Source of the DNA: Scleroderma bovista
Taxonomy: Eukaryota > Basidiomycota > Agaricomycetes > Boletales > Sclerodermataceae
NCBI GenBank assembly: GCA_037178675.1
Contig: JAYMGJ010000476.1
Coordinates: 1 to 50,731 of the forward strand
Direction: 5' to 3'
DNA length: 50,731 nt
This document shows, one piece after another, positions 22,431 through 33,407 of this stretch; within the stretch, counting starts at the first letter, position 1, and each line of letters starts with the position of its first letter. The notes below the pieces were generated by a model, which had not been told where the DNA came from, ran no database searches, and worked only from the letters and a program-made list of their open reading frames with translations. A program made the translations under genes and the position numbers.

Positions 22431-23130
22431 TTAATCAAGATCTATGTCGAAGCCAGTAGTTGTACCTGACGTGCTCCTGTTCCTAAATGAACCATTTGAG
22501 TAATTATCAGCCAGGCACAACTGTTACGTACTTTCCAATCTTCGCCCATTGAATGTGAAGCAATTTCATCTTGGCACGGTGAACAGGGGCCGTGTCGCAT
22601 TTCACCATGAGACCGAGTATGTCAACGTAGATATCCGCATAAACACCTCGTTTGAATGTGACATCCTTGCCTTTGGCAACCATCTCATCTAGTGCAACTT
22701 TGATCTAATTATATTTCAGTATACAATAAAAATATAAGGATGGAAAATATACAGCAGTGGTGGCAAAGGCGACGGCGGGACACGGTACTTTGTTTTTGAA
22801 AACTTCTGGGAAAATGTTTGCCATGGCGTTAGTACCTGTGTAAAAAAAATCGATAATGAGGCCAAATAATGCAGGATGCGCAAGATTGTTTGTATGACCC
22901 TAGGATATAATGTTAGTCCTTCATTGCCCATTACTTTCCCACTCACCTCTTCATCCATCCCATGCTTTAAAAAATTACCACGCTCCAGAAGCCTTCTTGC
23001 AATATCAGCATTCACATTGCGACGGTTTTGGGGGTCCCAATCATAGCACTCACGCACATAGGTGCAAGCTTTCTTCTTACTGTTGATTTCACGTGACTTG
23101 TCGGCATGAGAATTTTGTAAACAAAAACAC
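22431..23130 (-). pseudogene. DUF6532-domain protein, 5'-truncated
   Basis: Coding segments on the minus strand are ~23130-22947, 22899-22753, 22704-22532 and 22482-22431, with the stop at 22431-22433. The motifs ECYDWDPQNRRNVNADIARR, LAHPALFGLIIDFFYTG, IFPEVFKNKVPCPAVAF and IKVALDEMVAKGKD follow the pattern of the Agaricomycete DUF6532 domain, whose function is unknown. The 5' end stops at a stop codon near 23135, beside the Tc1-like relic. No initiating exon is visible, so the gene is probably truncated. Copia inserted 26 bp beyond its stop codon. Confidence 0.7.
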
Positions 23131-23189
23131 GCCTACATTCCTTCGACCATATCTCCTCAACCATTGACTGGAATTCGAAAAAAAATACA

Positions 23190-23763
23190 CCAAACGACTC
23201 GCACCGACTCATAGAACACGATTTTGGTCGACCGGGGCGCAAATTCCAGGGTTTGAGAGTTTCGGGATTTTGGGATTTTGGGATTTGTGTACAGTGAGTT
23301 GATTGCTTCATACCTCATCGATCGTTCGATCTGACTGCATCACAGACATGCCTCGCGGTAAAAAGACACCTCCTGACATCCAATGGATGATCTCTCGACC
23401 ATACAACCTTCTCAACACCGAACAACTTGCAATATGCCTGGGACTCTCCACACGCTCCATTGAGCATTTCAAATCCCTCTTTCGCACATATGGGACCATT
23501 CAGAATGAGGATCCAGCTCAGGAGCATACAGATTGTAGGAGTTTTCAAGGTGTTGATGTCAAGGTGCGTCAATAATTGATAGTAATATTATTGTTTTGAT
23601 CTTGAATTTGTAGACGTCATTTCTTGGTGAACACTGCAAGCAAACGTGCTGGAGGACACGTCAGACAAGGGAAATGCGTCGACTGAGTGTACACTTTGGG
23701 AAAGCCGATCTACGATGGGTACATGAACAAGAGGTCATTCTGCGATGCTAATCTGCACTCCGT
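23190..23763 (+). pseudogene. Tc1-like (DDE_3) transposon, 5' relic
   Basis: From ~23190 the sequence is nearly identical to the 5' end of the element at 29920-31249, including 'ggtcgaccggggcgcaaatt' and three units of gggatttt. The frame from 23348 (MPRGKKTPPDIQW) to 23563 encodes the helix-turn-helix N terminus (LNTEQLAICLGLS). Downstream of the intron (~23614-23748) the sequence no longer resembles the intact copy and ends at a stop, so the catalytic domain is missing. The segment 23764-23892 holds no visible gene. Confidence 0.75.
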
Positions 23764-23892
23764 CAGTAGCTACATCATTTGTCCCTGCCCTGCATAAGTT
23801 ACTGGATGTACATTTGGCCTCTTTACTATAATGTAAACTCAATTGGTCAATGGAGAAATGCTAGGTTGTATTGAAGAACCATGTATGCTAAG

Positions 23893-26800
23893 TTATATGT
23901 ACATCGCCATGCCAAGTTCTGTGTAAATGAAACAAAGACAAAAAATAAATACATTGTTGGTGGTGTGTGTATGAGTCGGGGGCGCGGTAGGAGCTAGAAC
24001 TGGGGGCAGCAGAAGCGGCAATGGTGGAGGTGGTAATGAAGGCATGGGTGTAGGAATGGTCTCAAATTGCGTTGAGCGCTCGCTCTTGCAGATGTCTGCC
24101 GTCACGAACTCCGTTTGTCTCTGTCTTGCACTTCTCTGCCATGACAAACTCAGTTGAGACTTCAGATCGACAGATTTCTGCAGTGTAGAATTCAGTAGAC
24201 GCCTCCGTCTTGCATACATCAGCAGTGTAAAATTCTGATGACGCATCAGTCTTGCATACCGACACAATGTGGTAGTCAGTCTCGGATGGGATGGTAGGAA
24301 GTGACTTGAATGAAGCCGTCGACGGGGAGCTCGCAGTCTCGTATCCCTCGCTTCCAGCACTGTCACGAAGATCAAGAACCGACAATGCGGCAGTCGATGG
24401 AACAGGCGTTGGCGTCACAGTACAGCTCCTCATCCATGTACTCATTGTGGATTGGCTTGCCGAAGGCGTGTACCCAGACGCCATATTTTCCTTATCTGAC
24501 GCATCCTCTGAGCACGTCAAACACCTAGTATAACGCCTTCTGTGAATTTCAGCACTCCTGGACAATGAGGAACGCGATGGAGATGTGGGTGTGCATGTAC
24601 TGCATGCGAAAGAGCCATCATGGGAGTCACCGAGGTAGGAGTTTGATTCAGTGCGCCTGTATGATAGTGTAGCCGGGACGATCTCAGTATTTGAGCCGCC
24701 GGAGGTGAACTCCAATGCGGTCTCATCAGTGATAATGCCAGATGTAGTTGGGTCCCGATCAGATGTTGACGTTGTTGATGTCAGCGAGTAAAACGAAGAA
24801 AGTGTGTCGCTCGATGTCTTCGAAGCCGCTGAGAAGAAAGCATCATCGGAGAAATCGGAGAGTGGCCTCGTCTTCGTCTTCGAGGTGGGAGGTGGTGTCA
24901 CTCTGACATCCCCACCAAATCGCGGGCCGCTCGAAACGGTGACAGGCGATCCGTCTCCCAAAATTGTGCCTCCAACGAGACTCAACCCAAACCCAAGCCC
25001 AGGCCTTGCACTCCTTGCCCTACTAACAGCAGTCGCAAACTCCGCATCTAGATCGGTCAGTGAGCTAACACGGCGCAACGAGCTGCTGCAGCTGGGAGCA
25101 ATGACGCGGGGGTCACCAGGATACACATATGACTGGTTCGAAACAGCCGCATCATCAGTGGTGCGCGTATGATGAGTCGGATACGAAGGTGCACGTGATA
25201 GTGACCCAGTACTTAGACTGTCTGATAAGTCGGAGAGGCTGGGGATAGAATGAAGCGGAGGGACAAAAACAGTTGATGCTGAGCCCGATGCTGATTCGGA
25301 CGTACTTGTTTGACTGGCTATCGTGTGGATCGTCCGAATGGATCCCGTCGGAGATCCTGGCTCTGAGCGGCTTGGCAGTGTGATGGAACAGTCTAGTGCT
25401 TCCCTGTAAAGACATTTAGTTGGCAATCACAGCTGGAGTTGGAATTTAATTTTCACCAAATTGCGCTAACCCAGCAAACTCTCTGCGGGCGCTCTCAGCA
25501 GCTAACCTCTCTACACCATCGCTGTATAATAATTGGAAGGGGCAAAGTAACTCCAATAAATTGGAGCCGTGGCCCTCGGCGACTTGCGCCCTAATGGCAA
25601 TGGTTCCAACGTCCTCCCTGGCACTAGAATGCGTCAGGGAGGGGACTGAGCGAACTTCAGTGCAGTTTAACAAGTCCAGAGTGACAACGCCTCTGCCTCC
25701 GCTTGGAGCGATCCAGGATAACACGAGCATGTGTGGATACAGAAGGGCCTCACACCGTTGCCACCTGTAGGGCGGCCCTGAATGCACGTTAAGGTACCAC
25801 AAAGCTCCAGTCTGAAGGGGCTGTTGAAAAAAAGATATAGGTAAATCCAAGGTTTCATTCTGCAAACAAGTTGCTTACCTTGCGGCTATCACGAGTATAA
25901 GCACCCAATTCCGTCATGTCAAACGGCAGGGGGATGATGCCGCTAGCTATGCTTTTTGGCGTCGTGGGATGATGGTTGCCATTTGCGTCACCAGATCCAG
26001 ATTGCCCGTTCTGAGCGCGAGGGCCACGTCGTTCAGCGCGTCGTCTCAGACTTAATACTCTGCCGTGGCCTCCGCTTTGACCTGCCTTGCTTGATGGGGA
26101 GGTGGTAGACTCCGTGGGCGATTGAGGCGATTTGGTGAGTGAGGGGGTGCGTTCCTTCCAGGCCGCAACATTGTTACGGACCGACGTGAGCGGAGAGCGA
26201 GGAGACGTTTGCGGGCGACGAAGAGTGGAGGTCAGAGTAATGCTAGTAGTGTTGGACGCGGTCCCTGACGCTGTGAAAGTGTTCGAGAATGTGCTTGCGA
26301 AGTTGCTCGGGCTCAGTTGTGTACCGGTACGAGTGAGAGTAGTATTACCCCTAGTAGGGGGAGCCAACAAAGACGACATAGAAAGAGAATCGGAAATGGA
26401 AGATGTTGATGAGATGGTGGACCCAGCTTTGCTCTTTGCAGGCGAAGAAGGGCGGGAACCGTAGCCTGTAGAAGTACCATACCCAGTGGTGCCCATGTGG
26501 GGGGTAGACTGGCCGACCGGGTGGAAGGAGCTGTGGGAACGGTAAGCTGGCATGGATGAGGTGCGAGTGTGGCCGAATGACGATTCCGAGTGTGTCGAGG
26601 CCCTGTCTTCGAAGAATGCTATAAGGTCGCCGGTTCTTCGACCAGGAGCATGGTCAGCTACAAAATCGGTCTGTGACCGAGTATGAGCGGGACTTGGAGA
26701 TGCAGTATTGATGCGATGCGCGGAAAGTCTGTGTGCCTCTGTGACAATCCAGGCGCCATGAGAAGCTGGACGCGAAGGGATGTTCTCTGTGCGTTCTGAA

Positions 26801-27198
26801 ATGGTGCTCAGCCTGTTTCCATCACGATTGTAGATGGAGTACGTGTCAAGACTGGTTGAATACGATGGGGTGGTACCAGTGTAGGTCGGCCCAGCGGATG
26901 AGGAGCCACGAGACCACTGGGTGAGCATGTCCTCTGTGTTCTCGAACTTGCGATCAATATCGATCAGCGCGGCTTCCACCTCGGCGGTTTCCTCCAACGA
27001 ATTTTCTTCAAAATATGAATCATAAGAATGCCTAGATCCCCCAGGCGAAACGCTGACACGTCTCATGTGGACATCAGACGTGGCTCCCTCGCTATCAGAG
27101 GAGACAAGGAGTGTATCTTGGATGTTGTGAGTGTGATGAGATACACGAACACAAAGACACATACCAGAGCTTGAGTGAGAATAGCGAGACGGTGACAT
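23893..27198 (-). pseudogene. PH-domain protein with Ser-rich flanks, two frameshifts
   Basis: Exons on the minus strand are 27198-27165, 27116-25879, 25820-25457 and 25403-24062. The first intron is only 48 nt and in phase. The N-terminal ~430 residues are Ser/Thr-rich. The PH-like domain lies in exon 3 (ALWYLNVHSGPPYRWQRC, MLVLSWIAP, VVTLDLLNCTEVRS). Its last helix should contain a Trp. The +1 frame reads RVCWVSAIW and splices to EALDCSI, whereas the upstream frame reads ARREFAGLAQF, so a 1-nt shift separates them near 25485. The C-terminal tail has repeats of EFYTADVCKTEAST. The last repeat shifts frame near 24115, after which QTEFVTADICKSE continues in another frame as far as 23893. PH domains bind phosphoinositides or protein partners; this gene's role is unknown. 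Sequencing errors could mimic both shifts. Confidence 0.7.
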
Positions 27199-27422
27199 GG
27201 GTGTCTGTGAGTTGGAAAAAGTAGAAAAGGTGGCGGTCCCATACGTTGGCTACTATCAGAAAGACAAACGCGGGAACACGTGCTTGCGATCCCATGCGGT
27301 AGAAACGGGATCATCGATCATGAACTGAATGGCATATGTAGTCGCAGAACATGTAGATAGTGACGCAGAACAAGGTACTACTAGATATGCATCCAACAAT
27401 CCGACAACAAAAGTACTAAAGT
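27199..27422. other. Short intergenic region
   Basis: 5' flank of the PH-domain gene and 3' flank of the Zn2Cys6/SAM-like gene. Nothing recognisable. Confidence 0.5.
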
Positions 27423-29699
27423 CTATAGGTGTTTAGGAAAAACCCATCTCCCCGACCTCAGTGCATCCAAATCTTCCTTTGCGTAGTGCATGATTGCGAC
27501 CGCAGTTCCAGGTTCGATTCCAAGCCATTGCTGTAGATCCGCTATAGTAAAAAAGTCCGTTGTAAGATGAGATAGTCGAAGAAAACCCTTGGTTTTGAGC
27601 ACAGCGCCATATAATGAAAAAGAAATGCCGTCTTGATTACGCTCTCCATGCTGGTCGAGATAACTGAACCATTTGTCGACGCTGAGAAATTCGATGGTAG
27701 GTGCAAGGGAACTTGTCGAAGATGAGGATGATGGCACGACCTGGGGCTGAGACTCAACAGGAGCGGCAGCCATGTTTGACATCATGGCAGCAGGTGGCGC
27801 ATTTTTTCCTTGGTCGCCAGGCAGAGCGCCAGAACATGGTGGCATGGCTATGACTGGTTGAGAAAAACAACCATGTTGCGCAGAACAGCCATGTTGCGCA
27901 GAACAACCATATTGCACAGAACAACCATATTGCACAGAACACCCATGTTGCACAGAACACCCATGTTGCGTAGAACACGGAGAATGTCCCGACTGTTCAA
28001 ATTGAGGACGGGCAGGAGGTCCAGTAGATCGACTACATTCTCTCGTATTCTGGATATGCAAAGTTGCTGGCTTCACGTCAACAGTAGCCCTTCCTTGTGT
28101 CTAATAGATATTGTCAGTAACAACATAGAAAAATCAAATGAGAGGCATGCACGATCTCGAGGGCCCAGAATGTAATGTCACCATGTGTCAATTGATAACA
28201 GACATTGGCGGCATCAGGCCGTATCCAGCAGAAGATCGGGCTGAAAGCACCCTTTGAGTGCTTACTACACGTCCACCGTTCATGCAGTGCACTGACCATC
28301 TCCTTGCGTCACTGTGTTATGTCCAACTCACCATTCTGTGCTGAAGAGTTTGGCCTCAAAGATGAGGACAGACATGATGAGGTTGTCTAAAATGAGATGG
28401 TTATTGTCAGTCCTTACATACAGTGTATATAGGTAGTGACTTGCCATAGCTTTCTTATTCCCATGAGTTTCATTTGACGTGTTAGTAGTAGCTGCATCCT
28501 CGAAGTACACTACAATGTTCTTGGGAGCGCGTGTTGATGGCTTCCCATTCGCAAGACGCGGGGGTACAATCATGCTTCGCATCTTTGCAAGGAAAATGTC
28601 AAGTTCGGAGTCAGCTTGTATCGACGTTGCGCCCATCTTTGCTTTGTCGCTGTCGAGCCGATATTGGAGAACGAGGTGATCCGTAAAGCATCCCAATTTC
28701 TCAGATACGACCAAGCGAAGTTGGCTGAGAGAGACACCAGATGAGATTTCAAATGGCACATTCATTCCGTTTGATCGACGGACAGCGCATTGAATCGTGA
28801 AAGCTAGAAAAATACAAATGAGTGTATCGTTCAGGTGCAAGTGATGGAGGCGAAGACTTACCACACATCTGAGGATCATACGTAGGAACTTGCTCGGTGG
28901 CAGTTTTTCCTTGCCTGGCCTTTTCGCGTGGTTGTCTCACCGGTTTCTTCACAGGTTTATGGACGATCATTGGGATATCGCTCTCAGATGTAGCACCTGA
29001 TCCCTTGTCACTGCTGTCAACAATGCTGATATCGAAGGATTCTACAGCATCCCTGTCGACGCTATCGATATCGTCCTCGTCGTCAGAGTACCTAAATCCA
29101 CTGGAAAGAACGCCAGCCCATTGGGCGCTGATATCTGGGTCAAACAGCTAGTCTTGATCAGATCATTAGTTGTCTTAGTGCTGACTGAAAACTCACGGCA
29201 AATTTGTCTTCATCTTCATTTATAGGTTCTAAACTTTGAAAATTCGAGCTTGCAACAACCGCTTCCGTGCTGCCTTGTGATTTCGACTGACGTCTCTTCT
29301 TAGGCTGAGGGACACCACTGGGACAAGAGGGTGTGGAATCACTTCGTTTGCGTCCAGAGACAGGATGAACAATTTGAGTATCAGCAGGAGGAGTGCTGCT
29401 GCTGCGTGTGGAACGGGTACGAGTTGTCCCACAAACGCAGGTGGCCGCTCGTCCAGATTGTTGACACCTTTCGCATACGGTAGCTCCAGGGGAAATTTCA
29501 CAACGAAGCTTGTGCGTACGACAGGTTGTGCACGCCCCCAGTTTCAATTCAGCAGCTGCATGAATGATCAGCGTCAACAATGCTTTCATGACGAAAATGT
29601 AACGTTACCTGTTGTAGGCTGAATAGATTCTACCTGTACTTCAGCGTTGCTCGTCACATCAGCAGTAGGCTGAGTCTTCTTGCGTTTCCTCGAAGCCAT
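27423..29699 (-). CDS. Zn2Cys6 protein with SAM-like C-terminal domain
   Basis: Seven exons on the minus strand (29699-29609, 29555-29197, 29147-28862, 28803-28441, 28386-28332, 28291-28153, 28100-27423) give 1971 nt, 656 aa, with consistent phases. A basic start (MASRKRKKT) is followed by a binuclear zinc cluster. Its pattern is CTTC, six residues, C, eight, CERC, eight, C, exactly the fungal Zn2Cys6 spacing. Next come an acidic region, a Lys-rich stretch (KPVKKPVRQPREKARQGK) and a conserved block with WTCSKHSKGAF and CWIRPDAANVCY. Then follow a six-unit HGCS(A/V)Q repeat and a C-terminal helical domain (VDKWFSYLDQ, GFLRLSHLTT, AVAIMHYAKEDL) resembling SAM-like domains of basidiomycete proteins. 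DNA binding plus a protein-interaction domain suggests a regulator; targets are unknown. The 55-nt exon 5 and 40-nt intron 5 are the weakest parts. Confidence 0.7.
27871..27978. repeat. 18-bp minisatellite inside a coding exon
   Basis: Six tandem units of the type ccatgttgcgcagaacag/c/a, each encoding six residues (HGCSAQ or YGCSVQ) in the Zn2Cys6/SAM-like protein. Units differ by 1-3 bases. The unit length is a multiple of three, so changes in copy number keep the frame. Confidence 0.9.
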
Positions 29700-29700
29700 G

Positions 29701-29919
29701 GACGTCGAAGTTGGGAAAAAAAAACGGGTCAAGACCTTGCTTACTCGCACTTGCCAAGTCCCTCACGTGCACGCCATACAGTCCTCAAATCTTAGCGAAC
29801 CAATCACATGTTTGCACCCTTTTGCCTTCGTGCCATTCAAATCCTAACAAGCGCCAATTATTGCAACAGTACAATGGTCCATACATTGACAATCAACAAA
29901 CATTTGTATGTAGTAGTAA
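29701..29919. other. Junction between the Zn2Cys6 gene and the Tc1-like element
   Basis: This should hold the promoter of the Zn2Cys6/SAM-like gene and the 3' end of the Tc1-like element. I could not place the terminal repeat of the element here. Confidence 0.4.
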
Positions 29920-31100
29920 CTACACGTACCCACAGTGCGAATACCAGCCAAATGCATCCTGAGGGGTAATGTTTTGCAACGCTCTGAGGAGTGTAATATA
30001 AATTTCATCGTCAGACATCTCTGTCATTGCCATGTGCATATACTCCCCATTCCTACGAAGGTGATATTTCATAGCAGAAAATGCGAGTTTGATTGGATTG
30101 AGGTCCGGCGAGTATGGAGGTAAAAATTCACAGCGCATTCCCCTACAATGTTGGTGAGCCTAGACAAAGAACTTTGTGTGTTACACATTACCTTGCATAG
30201 ATTCTGTCCTGAATTTCTGGATGTTTGTGTATTTGACAGTTATCCATCACAATCACCGAGTTCGCAGCCGGATACGGTTGCATAGTGTCAAGTAGACCGT
30301 CAATAAATTTCAGGAAGGTTTCCATGCAAAATGAACCCTCCACAATGTCACAATACAGAATGCCATCACGAAGTGAGAGGGCTGGAAGAACAGAGAAACT
30401 ATTAAAAAAATCAGTAGTGATGGTATAACGTCAAAAAAGAGAGGCTTACCGCTGTCCACGCACAAAAAATGCCTTGCGTTGTGCTTTTGTGCCTCGGATC
30501 GACCATGCACTACCTCTGTACGTCGTCCGGCGATCCACAGAACTTTCATCGACAAATATAAGTTGCTCGGCAGTATACTCCCCTATCAATGTAAAGTAGT
30601 CCAGGTGTTTGTGTGCAGACCGTTCTAGCGCAACACAGGATACCTGAAAAGACAGAAGTAAGTCAAGGAGTATTATTACGAACGAATCATACCTTTTTCA
30701 GTGTATATCCAGCTCTTTGAAGGGTTCGCCAAACAGTAGCACGCGAAACGGTGACACCACAAGACGATGCCATCATTTCTTGTAGCTCATCAAGATACAA
30801 GTCGGGGCACTGCTGAATGGTGCCCAATAAAAACTGTAGCTACGAGTTCAGAGCCAAAACTTACGATTACTACTAATGACGTACCTCTACATCAACCTCT
30901 CGAAGATTCCTACGAATCTTACGCTTCTCAGCTGGATCCTCATCCTGGATGGTTCTGTGAGTGCGAAAGTGAGAGTTGACACGCTCAATGGAGCGCATGG
31001 AAAGTCCCAGGCACATTGCAATTTGTTCGGTGTTGAGAAAGTTGGTTAGTCGCAAAATCGCCCATTGCATGTCAGGAGGTATCTTTTTACCGCGAGGCAT
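29920..31100 (-). CDS. DDE_3 transposase (Tc1-like), catalytic Glu replaced
   Basis: Five exons on the minus strand (31100-30885, 30833-30693, 30643-30450, 30398-30192, 30142-29920) give 981 nt, 326 aa, without stops. The N-terminal helix-turn-helix region includes FLNTEQIAMCLGLSMRSIE. It is followed by LYLDELQEMM and ATVWRTLQRAGY. The first catalytic Asp is in LIFVDESSVDRRTTYRG and the second in VIVMDNCQIHKH. The third acidic residue is normally the Glu of NPIE; here the codon is AAA and the motif reads LNPIKLAFSAMKYHLRR. A single G-to-A change explains this. The protein should bind ends and cut DNA, but loss of the third acidic residue predicts no catalysis. The ATG choice follows MPRGKK; an upstream in-frame Met exists at 31145. 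Confidence 0.85.
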
Positions 31101-31249
31101 GTCTGTGATGCAGTCAGATCGAATGATCGATGAGGTATGAAGCAATCAACTCACTGTACACAAATCCCGAAATCCCGAAATCCCGAAACTCTCAAACCCT
31201 GGAATTTGCGCCCCGGTCGACCAAAATCATGTTCTATGAGTCGGTGCGA
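31101..31249 (-). mobile_element. 5' end of the Tc1-like element, cut by the gypsy LTR
   Basis: This segment matches the 5' region at about 23200-23347 and includes three short repeats gggatttc. It stops abruptly at tcggtgcga, where the gypsy LTR begins. The relic copy continues with gtcgtttggt, so the true terminus is lost here. Confidence 0.8.
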
Positions 31250-31746
31250 TGTCACGCACCAAACAGGTTTGGTACAGTGAACATGGAAGATAACACCTAT
31301 ATCGAATGATCCTTATGTGAAGGTTAAGCACAACGGACCCTCATCGTAGCCATCTATCGCACAAGACGACTATCCTGATGCGAGAGATGAATGCCAATGC
31401 AGACAGTCATCTATCGCACGAGAACCGCCAAGAAGCAGAAGAAACTGAAGGAATAACATCATCCAACTCCCATACCAGAACGATCAAAGAAGCCGAAGAA
31501 TTGATGGAGAAACGAAGGAGAAAGAGAAGAAATGATTTTTAGCGCCCAAATGTCATTTTTAGGCGCCCAGTGCCGGCATTCCGATATTTTGAATAGCTCC
31601 GTCGTTTCTGAAGCTATCAGGCACGTGACTATACTGTCAGAAAGCCTAGAGCGTGGTCTATCTGCCTGTCAAGTTCCAACGCAAATCCATTCATTTCCCA
31701 CGGAGATATTCCCCCTGCAATCCAGACGTTCGCTTCATCGCTCACT

Positions 31747-32139
31747 ATGGAGTCCGTATTTTCTCTGGATCATTTCTCCGCTATTGCTGAAGATCTCCAC
31801 TATGTCCTGCTCTTAGGACAGCCTCTCCCAGAGTTCCCGTGCACTGCCTGGCACCTATCTTCCCAGCCTGCTCCCTCAGTCCCTCTCGTTCTCGGTCAGC
31901 GCGTTCTCCTCGTCAGTCCTGCGTCAAGGACGTACTTTGGTCATCTTAGGTCTATTGTCAAGCTTGAGAAGTCTTCTCTGGTCGTCTCTGTGTCCCCTGA
32001 GCCCTCAGCCTATGGTCCCTTCCTCCCAGATACTTGCCATGTCCATCTTCCTCTGTCGTTCATCTCGCTTCCCTGGATGCGTCGAATTCAATACTCTATC
32101 CGCTTCCCTACTTTCAGACGATGTCCCCCAGCACCATGA
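31747..32139 (+). CDS. LTR-borne 130-codon ORF (5' LTR copy)
   Basis: Same start and end as the other copies. It differs by a few residues, including AIAEDLHY. See the copy at 41481-41873. Confidence 0.35.
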   Translation: MESVFSLDHFSAIAEDLHYVLLLGQPLPEFPCTAWHLSSQPAPSVPLVLGQRVLLVSPASRTYFGHLRSIVKLEKSSLVVSVSPEPSAYGPFLPDTCHVHLPLSFISLPWMRRIQYSIRFPTFRRCPPAP

Positions 32140-32748
32140 CAGTTATTCCCCCCACTTTATAGTGCTATTAGGAAGAAGAACCCTCTCTCGTTCTTTCCCA
32201 GAAGAGAGCTCATCAAGGGAGCCCATGGTTGCACTTCAGTGGTGCTAGAACACATGCACTATACTTTAGTGTATGCTGACCCCCCAAAAAGACCTCTGGA
32301 CCCCTGGTACCCTTCTTGTGGCTGTTTTGTCTCGGATCAATCCCCCTATTAATCCCAGATCTTCCCCATTGTTGTCCCATCAAATTCCTGATGGTACACA
32401 GCCCCCCATCAAACTTCTTAGGCTGTGCATCAATGACTCCTTCTGCTGTGCAGTGACTCATCCCTTGCTTACTGATGCTCTCTTGTCATCAGTATTACTC
32501 TATCCCTTTCGCATTTTTGGTATATTACTCAGCTGATGACTCACTCCCTTACCAATCAATCTTGTCATGCAGCTTACTCATTCCTTTACTCAGCAGCTTA
32601 TTCATGCTTCCTTACTCATTCCTGCTTATCCCTTGCTTACTGATCGCTTACAAACCCCTTACAAAGCTCTTACCAATCCCTTACCAATCCTTGACAAATT
32701 CTGCTTACTCCCTTCTCTTTTTGTACTTTAATGCTGTGCCCCCCCATG

Positions 32749-32773
32749 TATTTAAATCCCTGGGCTCAGCCCA
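32749..32773 (+). promoter_or_regulatory. TATA box and hairpin in the gypsy LTR
   Basis: tatttaaa is followed four bases later by the perfect inverted repeat tgggct-c-agccca. The pair is present in all four LTR copies, for example 42489-42513. It probably marks the start of transcription and so the U3/R border. Confidence 0.6.
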
Positions 32774-33407
32774 GTGAAAGAAGACCCAATAGCACGAAAT
32801 TATCCCTCTCTCAGTCCCTCTCAGTCAGTATCCCCTCAGCTCTTTGAGTCTTGTAGGCTTCAGTGAAGGTCTAAAGGCTCTGATATTCAAGTTTTATCCA
32901 ATCTATTCAAGTCAAAGTCTTTCTCTAGGCTCAAGCGGAGTCTAGCCTGTCAATCCTTCATCCCCTATTGCTTCTGGATGTCAGGAGCCCCCTTGTCCCC
33001 TTGCTGCACCAATCTCTAGGTGTAGTATCGCTACTTCAGTCCCAGTCAACTCAATCCCCGCTTTGACACTTCCTAGGCTTTAGGAAGAGTCCAGACACCT
33101 ATCCCCTTCGTCTTCTATTGCTCCTGTACCCCAGGAGTATCCTGCATCACCGTCTGCATCACCCTGTTGGTGTAGATCCCCTTCCCTCCTCCTCAGCACA
33201 TCCTCTCTGGACACCGCGGAGGTAAACCACCACTCGCACAATTTCGTAGTCCTTTGTTGGTGTTGTGTTTGGGTTGTTGTTCTGACCCAAATCCACACTT
33301 TGACTCACATCTGGAGCCCACCGCGAGGGGTGGTTATTTCTGGATAGGATTGCGCTTATTCCTCCTCATCATCGCTATTACTGCTCCTTGGATCCCTCCC
33401 TGCTTCG

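Larger units (their letters stand above)
31250..33309 (+). repeat. Gypsy 5' LTR
   Basis: Starts TGTCACGCACC, ends GACTCACA. It contains the 130-codon ORF, a CTTAC-rich block (~32567-32710), a TATA-like tatttaaa (32749-32756) and the hairpin tgggctcagccca just after it. A possible primer-binding site (tggagcccaccgcgagg) begins two bases after the LTR at 33312; the matching tRNA is not identified. Confidence 0.92.

Noticed and set aside
27840..27990. CRISPR-like array
   Set aside because: Six direct 18-bp units without spacers inside a eukaryotic coding exon; it is a minisatellite.
31532..31816. 94-codon ORF in the LTRs (also at 8748, 12877 and 41266)
   Set aside because: Conserved only because LTR copies are nearly identical. 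It crosses low-complexity sequence, and its end overlaps the start of the 130-codon frame in another register.
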